This document shows positions 27,551-36,881 of a stretch of 64,000 nt of DNA, piece by piece. The first letter of the stretch is position 1. Every line of letters starts with the position of its first letter. The position numbers and the translations under genes were made by a program. Under the pieces are notes generated by a model. The model ran no database searches. It saw nothing but the letters and a program-made list of their open reading frames with translations, and was not told the origin of the DNA. Source of the DNA: Eisenibacter elegans DSM 3317 (GTDB taxonomy: Bacteria; Bacteroidota; Bacteroidia; Cytophagales; Microscillaceae); NCBI RefSeq assembly GCF_000430505.1, contig NZ_AUMD01000019.1:62001-126000 (forward strand), read 5' to 3'.

Positions 27551-30500
27551 ATGGATAAAACGCTGGCCTACGAACTACAACATCAACTCGGTCAATCGGC
27601 AACGCTGTTTGATTTTATACAACAATATGCCCTAGATGGTTGCTGGTATTGGAATCTCGAAGCTCCCGCCCGATTCTGGTTCAATCCTAAGCTGCGCCAA
27701 GTTCTGGGCTATAGTCAGGCAGATACCTTGCCTTCTTGGGAAAAAACCTTGTTGCCAGCCTCTTGGCAAATCTTACAAGAAACACTGCAACAAGATGCCA
27801 AAACACAGGCTCCTAATGGGGTTGTTATTCTCAACTACCAACATCGCGACGGGCACTCCTTTTGGATGCGCTGCGAGTTGTTGTACCAATACAACCCCCA
27901 AGGTCAGCCCATCCGTGTATTAGGAGCCAATAGCCTAATGGAAAGCCACGCACTAGGTATTGAGGAGCGCTTACAATCGCACAAAAACCACTTCAAGTCA
28001 TTAGTGGACAATCTTTTAGGAATTACCTACCGTACCCAAAACGATGAGTACTGGACTCCCCGCTATGTCAGCCCACAGACCTATGCGGTCAGTGGTTATA
28101 CGGCTGAGACTTTTATGAAAAAAGAAGTTACTTGGCGCTCACTCATATATCCGCAAGATTTCGAGCGTATCCGCCACGAAGTCGACACTGCCATCGCCCA
28201 GCACCTGCCCTATGAGCTGGAGTACCGTATTATCCATCAGGATGGCCGTGTACGTTGGGTATATGAAAAAGGGGTAGGCGTACACACCGATGAAGGTGAT
28301 TTGATCTACCTTGACGGTCTGATTTGGGATATTACCGAACGCAAACAAGCTGAGGCCGAGCTGCTACGTACGCGTGCCTTTTTAGAGCAAACCAATAAAG
28401 TAGCCTTGGTAGGTGGCTGGGAATATCACTTTGATACGCAAGAAGCCTACTGGACTCCCACCATCTGTGATATCCACAGTGTCCCTTACGATTACCAACC
28501 TAGCTACCCCAAGTTGTTGGATTTTTATGCGCCCGAAAGCCGCCAGCGCCTCGAAAACGCCTTTCGGCAGCTTATTTTTGACAAAAGGCCTTTCAGTCTA
28601 GATTTGGAACTGATCACCAGCCAAGGACATCATCTGTGGGTGCGGGCTCTGGGCAATGCAGAGCATCAAGGGAATCTATGTAAGCGGATGTATGGCACGC
28701 TGCAAAATATCTCCAAGGCCAAACGTAATGAAGAAGTACTGATCAAGGCCCGCGAAAGTGCCATCCGCGCCAACTTGGCCAAATCGGCTTTTTTGGCCAA
28801 TATGAGCCACGAAATCCGTACTCCACTCAACAGCATCATCGGTTTTTCAGAACTACTACAACGCAGCCCCCTAGACAATACCCAGCGCAAATACCTCAAC
28901 GCAGTCAATCAGGCTAGCAATACCCTGCTCGACTTGGTCAATGACATCCTTGATTTTTCTAAGGTAGAAGCTGGGAAAATGGAGCTGTCACTCGAAAAAA
29001 CCGACCTTCGCTTGATGTGTGAGCAGGTTATCAGCCTGATACGGTTCAAGGCACAAGAAAAAGGCCTACAACTGCGCTGGGAGTGCGCCCCACAAGTCCC
29101 TCAATTTGCTTGGGTAGATGCGCTACGCCTAAGGCAGGTGCTGACCAACCTACTCAGCAATGCGGTTAAGTTTACCGAAAAAGGCTCCGTAAGCTTGTTA
29201 TTGCAACTCAAGGAAAATACTGACACCATACCGGGGACTAGCGAACTATACTTTGCCGTAAACGACACAGGTATCGGCATCGCCCCCGATAAACACCGAA
29301 CTGTTTTTAAGGCCTTTGCCCAAGAAGATAGCTCTATCACCCGAAAGTATGGAGGCACGGGGCTTGGATTGGCTATTTCGAGTAAGTTATTGCAACTGAT
29401 GGGTAGTAGAATACAACTCGAAAGCGATATTGGCCAAGGAAGTCGGTTTTTTTTCTGGCTCAAAGTCAAAACAGAAACCCCCAGCCAACAACCCGAACGA
29501 GATACCTCTCCTGATACGCGCCGCGTACTGATTGTAGATCACCCTGTTCAAGATGGTTTGATTCTACAGACAGTATTCGGGAAGCTGGGCGTTGAGGCAA
29601 GCTACAAAGCCGACGGACTCAGCGCACTACAAGCCTTGAGTGTCAGACCCTGCCCCTATGATATGGTGCTGATTGGCTATGACATGCCATTTATGAATGG
29701 GATGGAAGTTTTGCGCAAAATACGGACACAGTTGCAGTTATCTCCGGCGTTATTGCCTGTTTTTCTGCTTTACCAACCCATCGATAGGGAGGCGATAAAA
29801 AGCTGTACTGACCCAGAGCTGAGCGCCCAAGGTTGCCTTCAGAAACCTATCAACGAACAACAGGTTATGGAGTTGTTGGCTGAGCCTCTGGCGCAAGAAC
29901 AGGCATCTCGTAGTGATTTTCAAGCAATTTCGGAGCAATCCTTTCGTATCCTGCTTACTGATGACAACCCTCTCAACAGGCTTTTGGCCACGGCGCTTGT
30001 AAAGGTCTTACTCCCCAATGCTGTTGTAATAGAGGCCGAAAGCGGCATTGAGGCGCTGCGCTTGTTACAAACTACCCGCCCTGACTTGGTGCTGATGGAC
30101 ATCCAAATGCCCGAAATGAGTGGATACGAAACCGCAAGCCGTATTCGAGCTCAAGAGGCGCAAACACAAGCGCCACGGCTGCCGGTTATCGCCCTGACCG
30201 CCGGCACGCTCGGGGGGGAACGCGAGCGGTGTCTTGCTGCTGGTATGGATGATTACCTCAGCAAACCTATCGATAGCCAAAAACTAGCCCAAATATTACG
30301 CTATTGGCTCGATACAAACACTGCCCACAACCGCCAAAATTATACACCCATTCACTGGGCTTTTGATAACACCAACGCCCAACATTTCAACCAAAACCGC
30401 TTGATAGAGCGGCTAGGCAAAGATAAAGCAGCATTGCATAGGGTGCTGAATGCGGTCAATAGTGGCGTACTCCAGCAGCAAGCCAATGCCCTGCTCGACA

Positions 30501-30727
30501 GCTTGGCGCAAGGCTTCCCCCCTGAACACATCCAATCAAAAGCCCACGCACTCAAGGGTAGCGCCCTCAGTGCTTGCTTTGAGATATTGGCCACTTATTG
30601 CCAACAACTCGAAAGCCTAGAGCCTTTTGACTACCCAACGGCACAGCAGATTTCCCAAAATATCGAACAAGAACTACACACCGTTCTCCAATTGGTTGCC
30701 GAAGCCATTGCCGAAGAACAGGGATGA
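27551..30727 (+). CDS. Hybrid sensor histidine kinase with PAS, two receivers and HPt
   Basis: 1,058 residues, no transmembrane segment, so cytoplasmic. Three PAS/PAC modules occupy residues ~20-390 (for example [31 protein letters not shown]). HisKA carries His in [20 protein letters not shown]. HATPase_c has [25 protein letters not shown] and [10 protein letters not shown]. Receiver 1 is divergent ([12 protein letters not shown], Asp in [11 protein letters not shown], where VDDD-type acids are partly lost). Receiver 2 is canonical ([25 protein letters not shown]). A C-terminal HPt domain has AHALKGSAL. This BvgS/ArcB-like phosphorelay should pass phosphate to an unlinked regulator. The first receiver may be a pseudo-receiver. 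Confidence 0.93.
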   Translation: MDKTLAYELQHQLGQSATLFDFIQQYALDGCWYWNLEAPARFWFNPKLRQVLGYSQADTLPSWEKTLLPASWQILQETLQQDAKTQAPNGVVILNYQHRDGHSFWMRCELLYQYNPQGQPIRVLGANSLMESHALGIEERLQSHKNHFKSLVDNLLGITYRTQNDEYWTPRYVSPQTYAVSGYTAETFMKKEVTWRSLIYPQDFERIRHEVDTAIAQHLPYELEYRIIHQDGRVRWVYEKGVGVHTDEGDLIYLDGLIWDITERKQAEAELLRTRAFLEQTNKVALVGGWEYHFDTQEAYWTPTICDIHSVPYDYQPSYPKLLDFYAPESRQRLENAFRQLIFDKRPFSLDLELITSQGHHLWVRALGNAEHQGNLCKRMYGTLQNISKAKRNEEVLIKARESAIRANLAKSAFLANMSHEIRTPLNSIIGFSELLQRSPLDNTQRKYLNAVNQASNTLLDLVNDILDFSKVEAGKMELSLEKTDLRLMCEQVISLIRFKAQEKGLQLRWECAPQVPQFAWVDALRLRQVLTNLLSNAVKFTEKGSVSLLLQLKENTDTIPGTSELYFAVNDTGIGIAPDKHRTVFKAFAQEDSSITRKYGGTGLGLAISSKLLQLMGSRIQLESDIGQGSRFFFWLKVKTETPSQQPERDTSPDTRRVLIVDHPVQDGLILQTVFGKLGVEASYKADGLSALQALSVRPCPYDMVLIGYDMPFMNGMEVLRKIRTQLQLSPALLPVFLLYQPIDREAIKSCTDPELSAQGCLQKPINEQQVMELLAEPLAQEQASRSDFQAISEQSFRILLTDDNPLNRLLATALVKVLLPNAVVIEAESGIEALRLLQTTRPDLVLMDIQMPEMSGYETASRIRAQEAQTQAPRLPVIALTAGTLGGERERCLAAGMDDYLSKPIDSQKLAQILRYWLDTNTAHNRQNYTPIHWAFDNTNAQHFNQNRLIERLGKDKAALHRVLNAVNSGVLQQQANALLDSLAQGFPPEHIQSKAHALKGSALSACFEILATYCQQLESLEPFDYPTAQQISQNIEQELHTVLQLVAEAIAEEQG

Positions 30728-30769
30728 CAAGCCGCCCTTGAAACACTAAAGCATACCTAGCGGCTTGTC
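30725..30769. terminator. Inverted repeat between convergent genes
   Basis: GACAAGCCGC and GCGGCTTGTC form a perfect 10-bp stem with a 25-base loop, located exactly between two convergent stop codons. No T-tract, so bidirectional termination is inferred only from position. Confidence 0.5.
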
Positions 30770-30787
30770 GTTGATACCCTACATCTC

Positions 30788-32536
30788 TTAGCGCTCTATC
30801 AACAAACGCTCTTGGATGAACCCCTGTGAATTACGAATTCTCACAAAGTAAATCCCTGATTTCCAGCTACTGATGTCTATACTAAGTTGTTTTTGTACTT
30901 TTGTATCCAACATCACCTTGTTGTCTGTGCTGGTAATGAGTAGGTGGCTCTCCTCGTTGGTCAAAAGACTTATATTCAATAGATTAGATGCGGGATTAGG
31001 AAACAAAACCAACTTATTTTCAAGTTCTGTGGCCAAAGCCTCAAACAACTCAGGGATGTCTCCTTTTTCCATTGTCTGTATATACTGCGCTTCCTCTCTC
31101 AGTACCATCTGCCCATCTCTCCGCTGAAAAGCATAGAGTACTTTGTCGACAAAATGATTCTGAGAGCAATTGTGTCGGGCATAATGTCGTACCAAATAAT
31201 ACTGTCCTGATTGTAAACCCGAAAATGTATGGGTGTTGGTAGTGGGCACATTATTCGGAACAATCGCCGCAAGAGTCCACCCTCCAAAGCTAGATAAATC
31301 GGCAGGCGGTGGAGGCAAGTCTGTGGGGCTTTGGAACATAAGCCAAGCACTGAGGGTGTTGGTAGGGTCGCTGGCTGTAAGCTGTAAGTTGAGGGGGCTG
31401 CCAGCGCCAGACGAGCTGAAACTGAATGAAAAATCAGCATTGACGGGGTCGTTGAACACCGGAATTTGGAATACACGGCGCTGCTCCGCCCAAGGGCAGC
31501 CCCCGTGTCCTTCCCAAACCCCACGTTTGATCATATAATATGCTCTAGGAATATTGGGTACGGCAAACTGTCCTGCATTGGTTCCGTTTGGCAAGGTTTG
31601 TTCGAGAGAGATGATGTTTTGATCAAGCGTACTATTTCCATTCATACGATACAACTGCCACATACTGTTTGTGTACGATACATTTCCAGCTACTTGTATA
31701 ATTACTTGATTAGACTTCTTATTACAACCTATAGCATATACATAAGACGGATTGAGGTTACAAGGTGTTTCTACCAAGGATAAATCGTCAATAAATATAT
31801 TCTCCGACATACCTGATTGGTTCGCTTTTGGGCGAATTTCGAAAGTTTGTCGAAAAGTTCTGTGTACGCCAAACTCATTGTTAGGGTCATCAAACTCAAG
31901 GGGCATACCGGCAGCTATCATCAAATCAGAAACCTTAAATGTAGCTTCAAACAAACGCCACTCCCCTCTGCGTACAAATGTGCCATTCAGAGGTACAGTC
32001 AATGTAGTGTTGCAATTATCTGCCCCTGGTGCTGTATTGAGCAACCTAAGCTCAACGCCTGTATTTTGGTTAAATACTAAAGGGTTGACACCTGTCGGGC
32101 AAGTAAGCGCCGCCCAAACCTGTATTTTGTATTCTTTACCTAGTGCAAGGGGTTGTGTGAAATTACTCCTCACAGACTCTATCATATCACCACGGCGAAG
32201 ATGTACATAGTTGTTGCCATGTTTAGGCATCAGTCCCACAACTTGACCATTGACAATAATTCCTCGGGTTCCGGCATTGATTGGCACTCCTATATCAGAG
32301 AACGCAATATTGGGATTGTAAATGGCACATGTTGCCATAATATCAGGCGTGTTGGTAGATACAGGGCCACAACCTTTGCTCCAAGATATAGCCAAATGAA
32401 TTTGACTTTCATGTGTCGGACAAGTCGACAGGTTCTCAAAGCTAGGGTTAGGAATGCGATTTTGGGCATTTAAGACACCCAGCGCTATGGTCAATATCAG
32501 ACCTAGACTCATTGATAAGTTTCGTGCGTAATACAT
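30788..32536 (-). CDS. T9SS-secreted protein with C-terminal sorting domain
   Basis: 582 residues. Signal peptide (SLGLILTIALGVLNAQ). The N-terminal ~250 residues look like a jelly-roll, carbohydrate-binding-like domain beginning NRIPNPSFENLSTCPTHESQ, with IFIDDLSLVETPCNLNPSYV closing it. The C-terminal ~80 residues are a type A T9SS sorting domain: LFPNPASNLLNIS, then SSWKSGIYFVRIRNSQG and QERLLIER. It should be exported by the Sec and type 9 systems to the cell surface. Adhesin or glycan-binding role is a guess. Confidence 0.85.
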   Translation of the reverse strand: MYYARNLSMSLGLILTIALGVLNAQNRIPNPSFENLSTCPTHESQIHLAISWSKGCGPVSTNTPDIMATCAIYNPNIAFSDIGVPINAGTRGIIVNGQVVGLMPKHGNNYVHLRRGDMIESVRSNFTQPLALGKEYKIQVWAALTCPTGVNPLVFNQNTGVELRLLNTAPGADNCNTTLTVPLNGTFVRRGEWRLFEATFKVSDLMIAAGMPLEFDDPNNEFGVHRTFRQTFEIRPKANQSGMSENIFIDDLSLVETPCNLNPSYVYAIGCNKKSNQVIIQVAGNVSYTNSMWQLYRMNGNSTLDQNIISLEQTLPNGTNAGQFAVPNIPRAYYMIKRGVWEGHGGCPWAEQRRVFQIPVFNDPVNADFSFSFSSSGAGSPLNLQLTASDPTNTLSAWLMFQSPTDLPPPPADLSSFGGWTLAAIVPNNVPTTNTHTFSGLQSGQYYLVRHYARHNCSQNHFVDKVLYAFQRRDGQMVLREEAQYIQTMEKGDIPELFEALATELENKLVLFPNPASNLLNISLLTNEESHLLITSTDNKVMLDTKVQKQLSIDISSWKSGIYFVRIRNSQGFIQERLLIER

Positions 32537-32950
32537 TTGATAAAAGGGTTTAATAGTGAATTTATCAAAAGTGATATATTTTTAGTTTAAATGCTTATAT
32601 TTATTTATAAACATTACATTTCAATTTATAAAGTCGTCATTATTTTTCAATAAGCCCTTTATCAATATAAAATTATTTAGCTTCCATACATCGCGCAAAC
32701 CCTCATTTCTTGGTGATAACAAGCCTTACACTCGCGCCTAGGCTCCAAAGGTGTTAGTTGCTGCTGTTTTTGCCACCAATGCATCAATGTGGGGGTGGGC
32801 GGTGAGGAATGTGTGTTTGCACATACCTATCCCCTATTAATAGAAAGCTTAGATTTCGACACATTTCACCTTCAAAAAATACTATCAACACTCCAAATAA
32901 GACTACAAACTAAGTATCTCTACCTATTTAGTAGATTTTTTTTCAGCAAA
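32537..32950. other. AT-rich intergenic region
   Basis: No gene supported. The region between the T9SS protein gene and the sulfur genes is AT-rich near 32570-32680 and holds only short frames. Confidence 0.4.
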
Positions 32951-32994
32951 CTTTCGGGTTTTGTGCGGATGTTGTACATTTGCAACACAAAACA
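32951..32994 (+). promoter_or_regulatory. Promoter and dyad upstream of the TauE/CysH genes
   Basis: TACATTTG at 32975-32982 matches the -7 element, and a TTTC (32952) about 20 bases upstream is a weak -33. The -7 is embedded in a dyad: TTTTGTG...CACAAAA outer arms with GTTG/CAAC inside. This overlap suggests a repressor operator, perhaps for sulfur or cysteine control, but no regulator is identifiable here. Confidence 0.5.
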
Positions 32995-33027
32995 CATAGT
33001 CTATCTTTTTTATAGAGTTAATGCTGT

Positions 33028-33933
33028 ATGTACGCCAAACTCCTCGTTCTGCGCCAATATGTGGCCGACCACCGTCTCGTTATCCTCGGGATTTTTTTGA
33101 GCCTAGGGCTTATCGGAATATTAGTAACTGGCTGGTATTTGGGGGCTTATGCCATCATTCCACAGCTGCTCAGCCCTGTCAACTGGGGGCTGACACTCAC
33201 CTATGTAGCGCTAGGGTTGATTGCCCAAACACTCAACGGAGCCATAGGGATGGGCTACGGTATTACGACTACATCTACCTTGTTGGCCTTGGGCTTTCAC
33301 CCAATGATGGCGAGCGGGGTAGTACATACCACTGAGATTTTCACCACGGCCACGTCGGGCTATATGCACCTGCGCCTAGGCAATGTAAACCGCAAGCTGT
33401 TTGCCCAATTGGTGCTGCCGGGCATATTGGGAGTACTTACTGGAGCGGTGTTGCTGCTCTGGATAGACCGTGGGGTCATCAAACCCATTGTATCCGTATA
33501 CCTTATCGGGATGGGCTTTTTTATCATCTTCAAGGCTTTTCAAAAACTGGGGGGCAAACCTCGCGAACAAAGCCCGTTACGACTTTTGGGCTTTATTGGC
33601 GGTACAGTAACCTCTATCGGTGGCGGTGGCTGGGGGCCTATCGTTACCTCTCATCTTATCAGCAGTGGAAGACAGCCGCGCTATGCTATTGGTACGGCCA
33701 ATTTTACAGAGTTTTTTGTCAAAGTAACTGCCGCTGTTATCTTTATGGCCTTGCTGAGCTTTTCGCCCGAAAGTTGGATTGCCATCGTGGGGATTGTCGT
33801 AGGGGGTGTGCCGGCTTCGTTTTTCTCGGCCTACCTGACGCGCTACATCTCGCCTAAGGCACTGATGGTTGTGGTGGGGTTATTCATCATCTTGCTCAAT
33901 AGCTGGTCTATCAGCAAGGTGCTTTGGGGGTAA
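33028..33933 (+). CDS. Sulfite exporter TauE/SafE family permease
   Basis: 301 residues with about eight hydrophobic helices and the family sequence QTLNGAIGMGYGITTTSTLLA (cut: GAIGMGYGITT), SGVVHTTEIFTTATSGYMHL and GGTVTSIGGGGWGPIV. The paired glycine-rich half-repeats are typical of TauE/SafE (DUF81). Family members move sulfite, sulfoacetate or other organosulfur anions across the inner membrane. It lies 44 bases before the CysH gene on the same strand, supporting a sulfur-anion role. Confidence 0.9.
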   Translation: MYAKLLVLRQYVADHRLVILGIFLSLGLIGILVTGWYLGAYAIIPQLLSPVNWGLTLTYVALGLIAQTLNGAIGMGYGITTTSTLLALGFHPMMASGVVHTTEIFTTATSGYMHLRLGNVNRKLFAQLVLPGILGVLTGAVLLLWIDRGVIKPIVSVYLIGMGFFIIFKAFQKLGGKPREQSPLRLLGFIGGTVTSIGGGGWGPIVTSHLISSGRQPRYAIGTANFTEFFVKVTAAVIFMALLSFSPESWIAIVGIVVGGVPASFFSAYLTRYISPKALMVVVGLFIILLNSWSISKVLWG

Positions 33934-33977
33934 ATGTGTTTGCAGAAATTCATCGATAGTCATCAAATACGAGCGAT

Positions 33978-34685
33978 ATGTCAAGTAATGTTTCTTCTTT
34001 TGTGCCGGAGGTAGCCCGCAGCGAGGCCGAAATCATCGCGGGGCTGCGGCAGCTTGCCAAGGCTTATGCCGGACGGATTGTCTTCTCAAGCAGCTTGAGC
34101 TATGAGGATCAACTGATTAGCCATTGGATACTGGCCAACCAACTCCCCATCCGCATTTTTACCCTCGATACCGGACGGATGTTTGCCGAAACGTATGAGG
34201 TGCTGCAACGTACCAATGCTCGCTACAAAACCAATATTGAGGTGTATTTTCCGGAGTCGGCGGCGGTAGAGCGCTTGGTCAATAGCAAGGGGATGTTTAG
34301 CTTTTATGATTCGGTCGAAAACCGCAAAGAGTGTTGTTTTGTCCGCAAGGTGCAACCCCTTAACCGTGCGCTGGAAGGGGCAGCCTGTTGGATTACGGGC
34401 ATTCGGGCGGAGCACTCGGCCAACCGTCAAGAGATGCCCCAATGGGAACTGGATGAAGCACGTAATATCTGGAAGTTTCACCCCTTGCTCTATTGGAGCG
34501 AAGCCGAAGTAAAGGCTTTGGTCAAGGAGTATGCCGTGCCTTTCAATCCTTTGCACGAGCAGGGCTTTGTGAGCATAGGTTGCCAACCCTGTACACGGGC
34601 GATTCAGCCGGGAGAGGATTTTCGCGCCGGACGCTGGTGGTGGGAGGATGCCTCCAAGAAAGAATGTGGGCTGCATAAGGCCTAA
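33978..34685 (+). CDS. cysH: Adenylyl-sulfate (APS) reductase, CysH family
   Basis: 235 residues. The PP-loop-like region SSSLSYEDQL is near residue 36 and the TLDTGRMF motif near residue 64. ENRKECCFVRKVQPL and SIGCQPCTR provide the CC...CxxC ligands of a [4Fe-4S] cluster, which points to the APS-using form rather than PAPS-specific. The C-terminal ECGLH holds the catalytic Cys. The enzyme reduces activated sulfate to sulfite in assimilation. Operon partner of the TauE permease; CysD follows after a mobile repeat. Confidence 0.93.
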   Translation: MSSNVSSFVPEVARSEAEIIAGLRQLAKAYAGRIVFSSSLSYEDQLISHWILANQLPIRIFTLDTGRMFAETYEVLQRTNARYKTNIEVYFPESAAVERLVNSKGMFSFYDSVENRKECCFVRKVQPLNRALEGAACWITGIRAEHSANRQEMPQWELDEARNIWKFHPLLYWSEAEVKALVKEYAVPFNPLHEQGFVSIGCQPCTRAIQPGEDFRAGRWWWEDASKKECGLHKA

Positions 34686-34873
34686 GATCTTGTTTGAATT
34701 TTCAGCGCGGCACTCAAAACAGGTGATTTTTGTGCTGTTATTAGGCAAAAAACGTAGTCGTTACCTCTAGCCCACGATTTTAATCGTGGGAGGGCTACGG
34801 CAGGCATTTTGAACGACATAACAACCAAAAAGTAACGTTTTGGTGTCGATGAGGAGCATTTTAAACAAGCTCT
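34684..34873. repeat. Family B 190-bp MITE-like repeat, copy 1
   Basis: The reverse complement of the element at 52745-52934, with identical length. Landmarks are TTTCAGCGCGGCACTCAAAA, a CCCACGATTTTAATCGTGGG stem, and GTTTTGGTGTCGATGA. The ends (AAGATCTTGTTTGAATTTTC, reverse complement of the other end ACAAGCTCT) form imperfect terminal inverted repeats. It starts within two bases of the cysH stop codon and separates cysH from cysD. Confidence 0.8.
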
Positions 34874-34901
34874 AAGTGAAGTATGGGCTTAGCCTACGAA
34901 A

Positions 34902-34995
34902 CTACGCCGGCGTACGCGGCTTAGGGATAGGCGAGCAGTACCCCACAGCACGAAGTGCGAGGAGTACAGCCGCCTAGCCCGGCCCGAAGGGCAAG
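34902..34995. other. GC-rich segment with strong secondary structure
   Basis: GGGATAGGCG (34924-34933) pairs with CGCCTAGCCC (34971-34980) with one mismatch. Inside is GCAC-GAA-GTGC and flanking GTAC/GTAC, and it is followed by GCCC-GAA-GGGC (34982-34992). It could be a structured leader of cysD or a repetitive extragenic element. A looser relative is near 42150-42300. No riboswitch class is recognised. Confidence 0.4.
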
Positions 34996-35078
34996 CCCCA
35001 AAAAATAAAACAAGTCAGTGCCTTTGTAGAGAGGGTACGGGCAACATAAAATATCATTCACGAAAAAGCATCAACGAG

Positions 35079-35972
35079 ATGGATTATTTAAGTCAATTAG
35101 AAGCCGAGGCTATTCATATTTTGCGTGAGGTAGCCGGACAGTTTGAGCGCCCTGCCCTGCTTTTTTCGGGGGGGAAGGATTCGATTACCTTGGTACACCT
35201 GGCGCTGAAGGCCTTCCGCCCGGGCAAGCTGCCCTTTCCGCTGGTACATATCGACACAGGGCATAATTTTGAGGAGACGATTCGGTTTCGTGATGAGCTG
35301 ATTGCCCGCATTGGGGAGGAGCTGATTGTGGGTTATGTGCAGGATGATATCGACAGCGGCGCCATCTCTGATGTAACAGGTGGCAAATACATCAGCCGCA
35401 ATGCACTCCAAACGCATACGCTGCTGCGTGTGATTGAGGAGAACGGCTTTGATGCCTGCATTGGCGGGGCACGCCGCGATGAGGAGAAGGCCCGCGCCAA
35501 AGAGCGTATTTTTTCGGTAAGGGATGATTTCGGCCAATGGCAGCCCAAACTCCAACGCCCAGAGCTGTGGAATATCTACAACGGACGCATCCATAAGGGC
35601 GAAAACGTGAGGGCCTTCCCCATCAGCAACTGGACAGAGCTGGATGTTTGGAACTACCTACACCGCGAAGGAATTGCGCTGCCCACGCTTTACTTCTCAC
35701 ATGAGCGCCCTTGTGTGGAGGTCGAAGGGCAATGGATGGCGCTGAATCCCTTTATCCGTATCGACTCGCCCGACGAAATTCAACACAAGCAGGTGCGCTT
35801 CCGCACCATCGGCGATATGACCTGTACGGCTGCCGTACTCTCCGAGGCCGACACGATGGAGGCCGTGATTGAAGAGATTACCCACGCCAACATCACAGAG
35901 CGCGGCGCACGCATCGACGACAAACAGTCGGAAGCCGCTATGGAAGACCGCAAGAAGGTGGGGTATTTTTAG
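35079..35972 (+). CDS. cysD: Sulfate adenylyltransferase subunit 2
   Basis: 297 residues. PP-loop motif LLFSGGKDSITLVHLALKAF is near residue 27; GGARRDEEKARAKERIFSVRD, WTELDVWNYL and the C-terminal DDKQSEAAMEDRKKVGYF are diagnostic of CysD. With the GTPase CysN it makes APS from sulfate and ATP. CysN normally follows directly, but here it is absent and a broken DoxX gene on the other strand follows. CysN must therefore be elsewhere or lost. Confidence 0.95.
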   Translation: MDYLSQLEAEAIHILREVAGQFERPALLFSGGKDSITLVHLALKAFRPGKLPFPLVHIDTGHNFEETIRFRDELIARIGEELIVGYVQDDIDSGAISDVTGGKYISRNALQTHTLLRVIEENGFDACIGGARRDEEKARAKERIFSVRDDFGQWQPKLQRPELWNIYNGRIHKGENVRAFPISNWTELDVWNYLHREGIALPTLYFSHERPCVEVEGQWMALNPFIRIDSPDEIQHKQVRFRTIGDMTCTAAVLSEADTMEAVIEEITHANITERGARIDDKQSEAAMEDRKKVGYF

Positions 35973-36084
35973 TCCCCCCCTGAATAGGCCTGATAGGCGC
36001 TTTAGGCTTGTCAGGTCTACCAATTCCTCATTGTCGCAACTAGACGCTCGCAGTCGGTTAGGGACTAATCTCCTTCCTGTGTCT

Positions 36085-36481
36085 TCAACCAAAGTTTCGT
36101 TTGGGTGGCAAGGGGCTGTAGTAATGGTCTACAGACCAAGCTCCGGCTCCGTAATAGCACAAAAAGCTACTGCCCAACAACATAGACCAGTCTGTACGGC
36201 TGCTATGGAGCATTTCCCAAAAACCTTGCTCTCGTAAAATGACTAACTTAGTGGTATACAGCGCTACCAACATAATCACAATGAGCGGCACTGCGGCCAG
36301 CCCTGTCAGCAAACCCAGCAATACCAGTACCCCACACAAGACTTCTACCCCGCCTACCAAGCTGCCCAAGAGTTCGGGTTCGGGCAGACCTATTTTGGCA
36401 AAACGCCCCGCCCCGCGTGTGGCCGGAAACAGAAATTTTTGGATACCTTCGGAGAGGAATACCCCCCCTACCTTTGCGCAT
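36085..36481 (-). pseudogene. DoxX-family membrane protein, frame disrupted at a G7 tract
   Basis: The frame from 36462 to 36085 encodes VFLSEGIQKFLFPATRGAGR, then FAKIGLPEPELLGSLVGGVE and three to four hydrophobic segments, a near-complete DoxX family protein. It has no start codon of its own: an ATG at 36481 is out of frame by one base across a run of seven G (minus strand; C7 at 36462-36468). A tract of six or nine G would fuse MRKGRG to the DoxX frame. This may be a dead gene, a sequencing error, or a phase-variable switch in the OFF state. An internal ATG (36369) would give a truncated protein. Confidence 0.6.
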
Positions 36482-36553
36482 ACTTTGCGTCCTTTGCGGT
36501 TAAATAGGTGTCAAGAACAGGGGGAAATAAGCACAATAACGACGAAAGGCAAT

Positions 36554-36716
36554 ATATCCAGTGGCGTAGACTCAGCCCACGGTTTTATACCCAATCACAA
36601 TTGGTTTGGGAAATCTGCACACTGAAAACCCTTGATAATCAAGGAAATCAAATCCTGTAAGTCCTAAAATCTTGTGAATCTTGGTATAACTATGGGATTT
36701 GAAAAATATCCAGTGG
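36554..36716. repeat. Family A copy 8 interrupted by a family C copy
   Basis: Left piece 36554-36587 (TATCCAGTGGCG...CAGCCCACGG) and right piece 36691-36716 (TATGGGATTTG...TATCCAGTGG) are inverted family A ends. Between them 36588-36690 is an inverted family C unit (CACAATTGGTTTGGGAAAT, CTTGATAATCAAGG, CTTGTGAATCTTGGTATAAC). The order suggests C inserted into A's central stem. Confidence 0.65.
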
Positions 36717-36732
36717 TACGTTTGAGAAATAT

Positions 36733-36785
36733 ATGCGCAGAAAATCAAACCCTGTGAAGCCTTAAATTAGGTGAATCTTGGTATA
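36733..36785. repeat. Family C repeat fragment
   Basis: GAAAATCAAACCCTGTGAAG and AGGTGAATCTTGGTATAAAC match the end of family C. Located about 100 bases before the next gene. Confidence 0.6.
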
Positions 36786-36881
36786 AACTCGATATTTCTC
36801 AGTATTTTTAAGCTATTATTGACCCCAAAGCCCTATAATTAAGGTGTTTTTGGGATTTTTATAAAACTAATAAGTATACTG

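Noticed and set aside
34902-34995. SAM or other known riboswitch upstream of cysD
   Set aside because: The fold has no recognisable riboswitch core; its build is shared with an unrelated spacer at 42140-42300.
36248-36481. 77-codon frame MRKGRGGIPL
   Set aside because: It is the shifted reading of the DoxX gene after the G7 tract.
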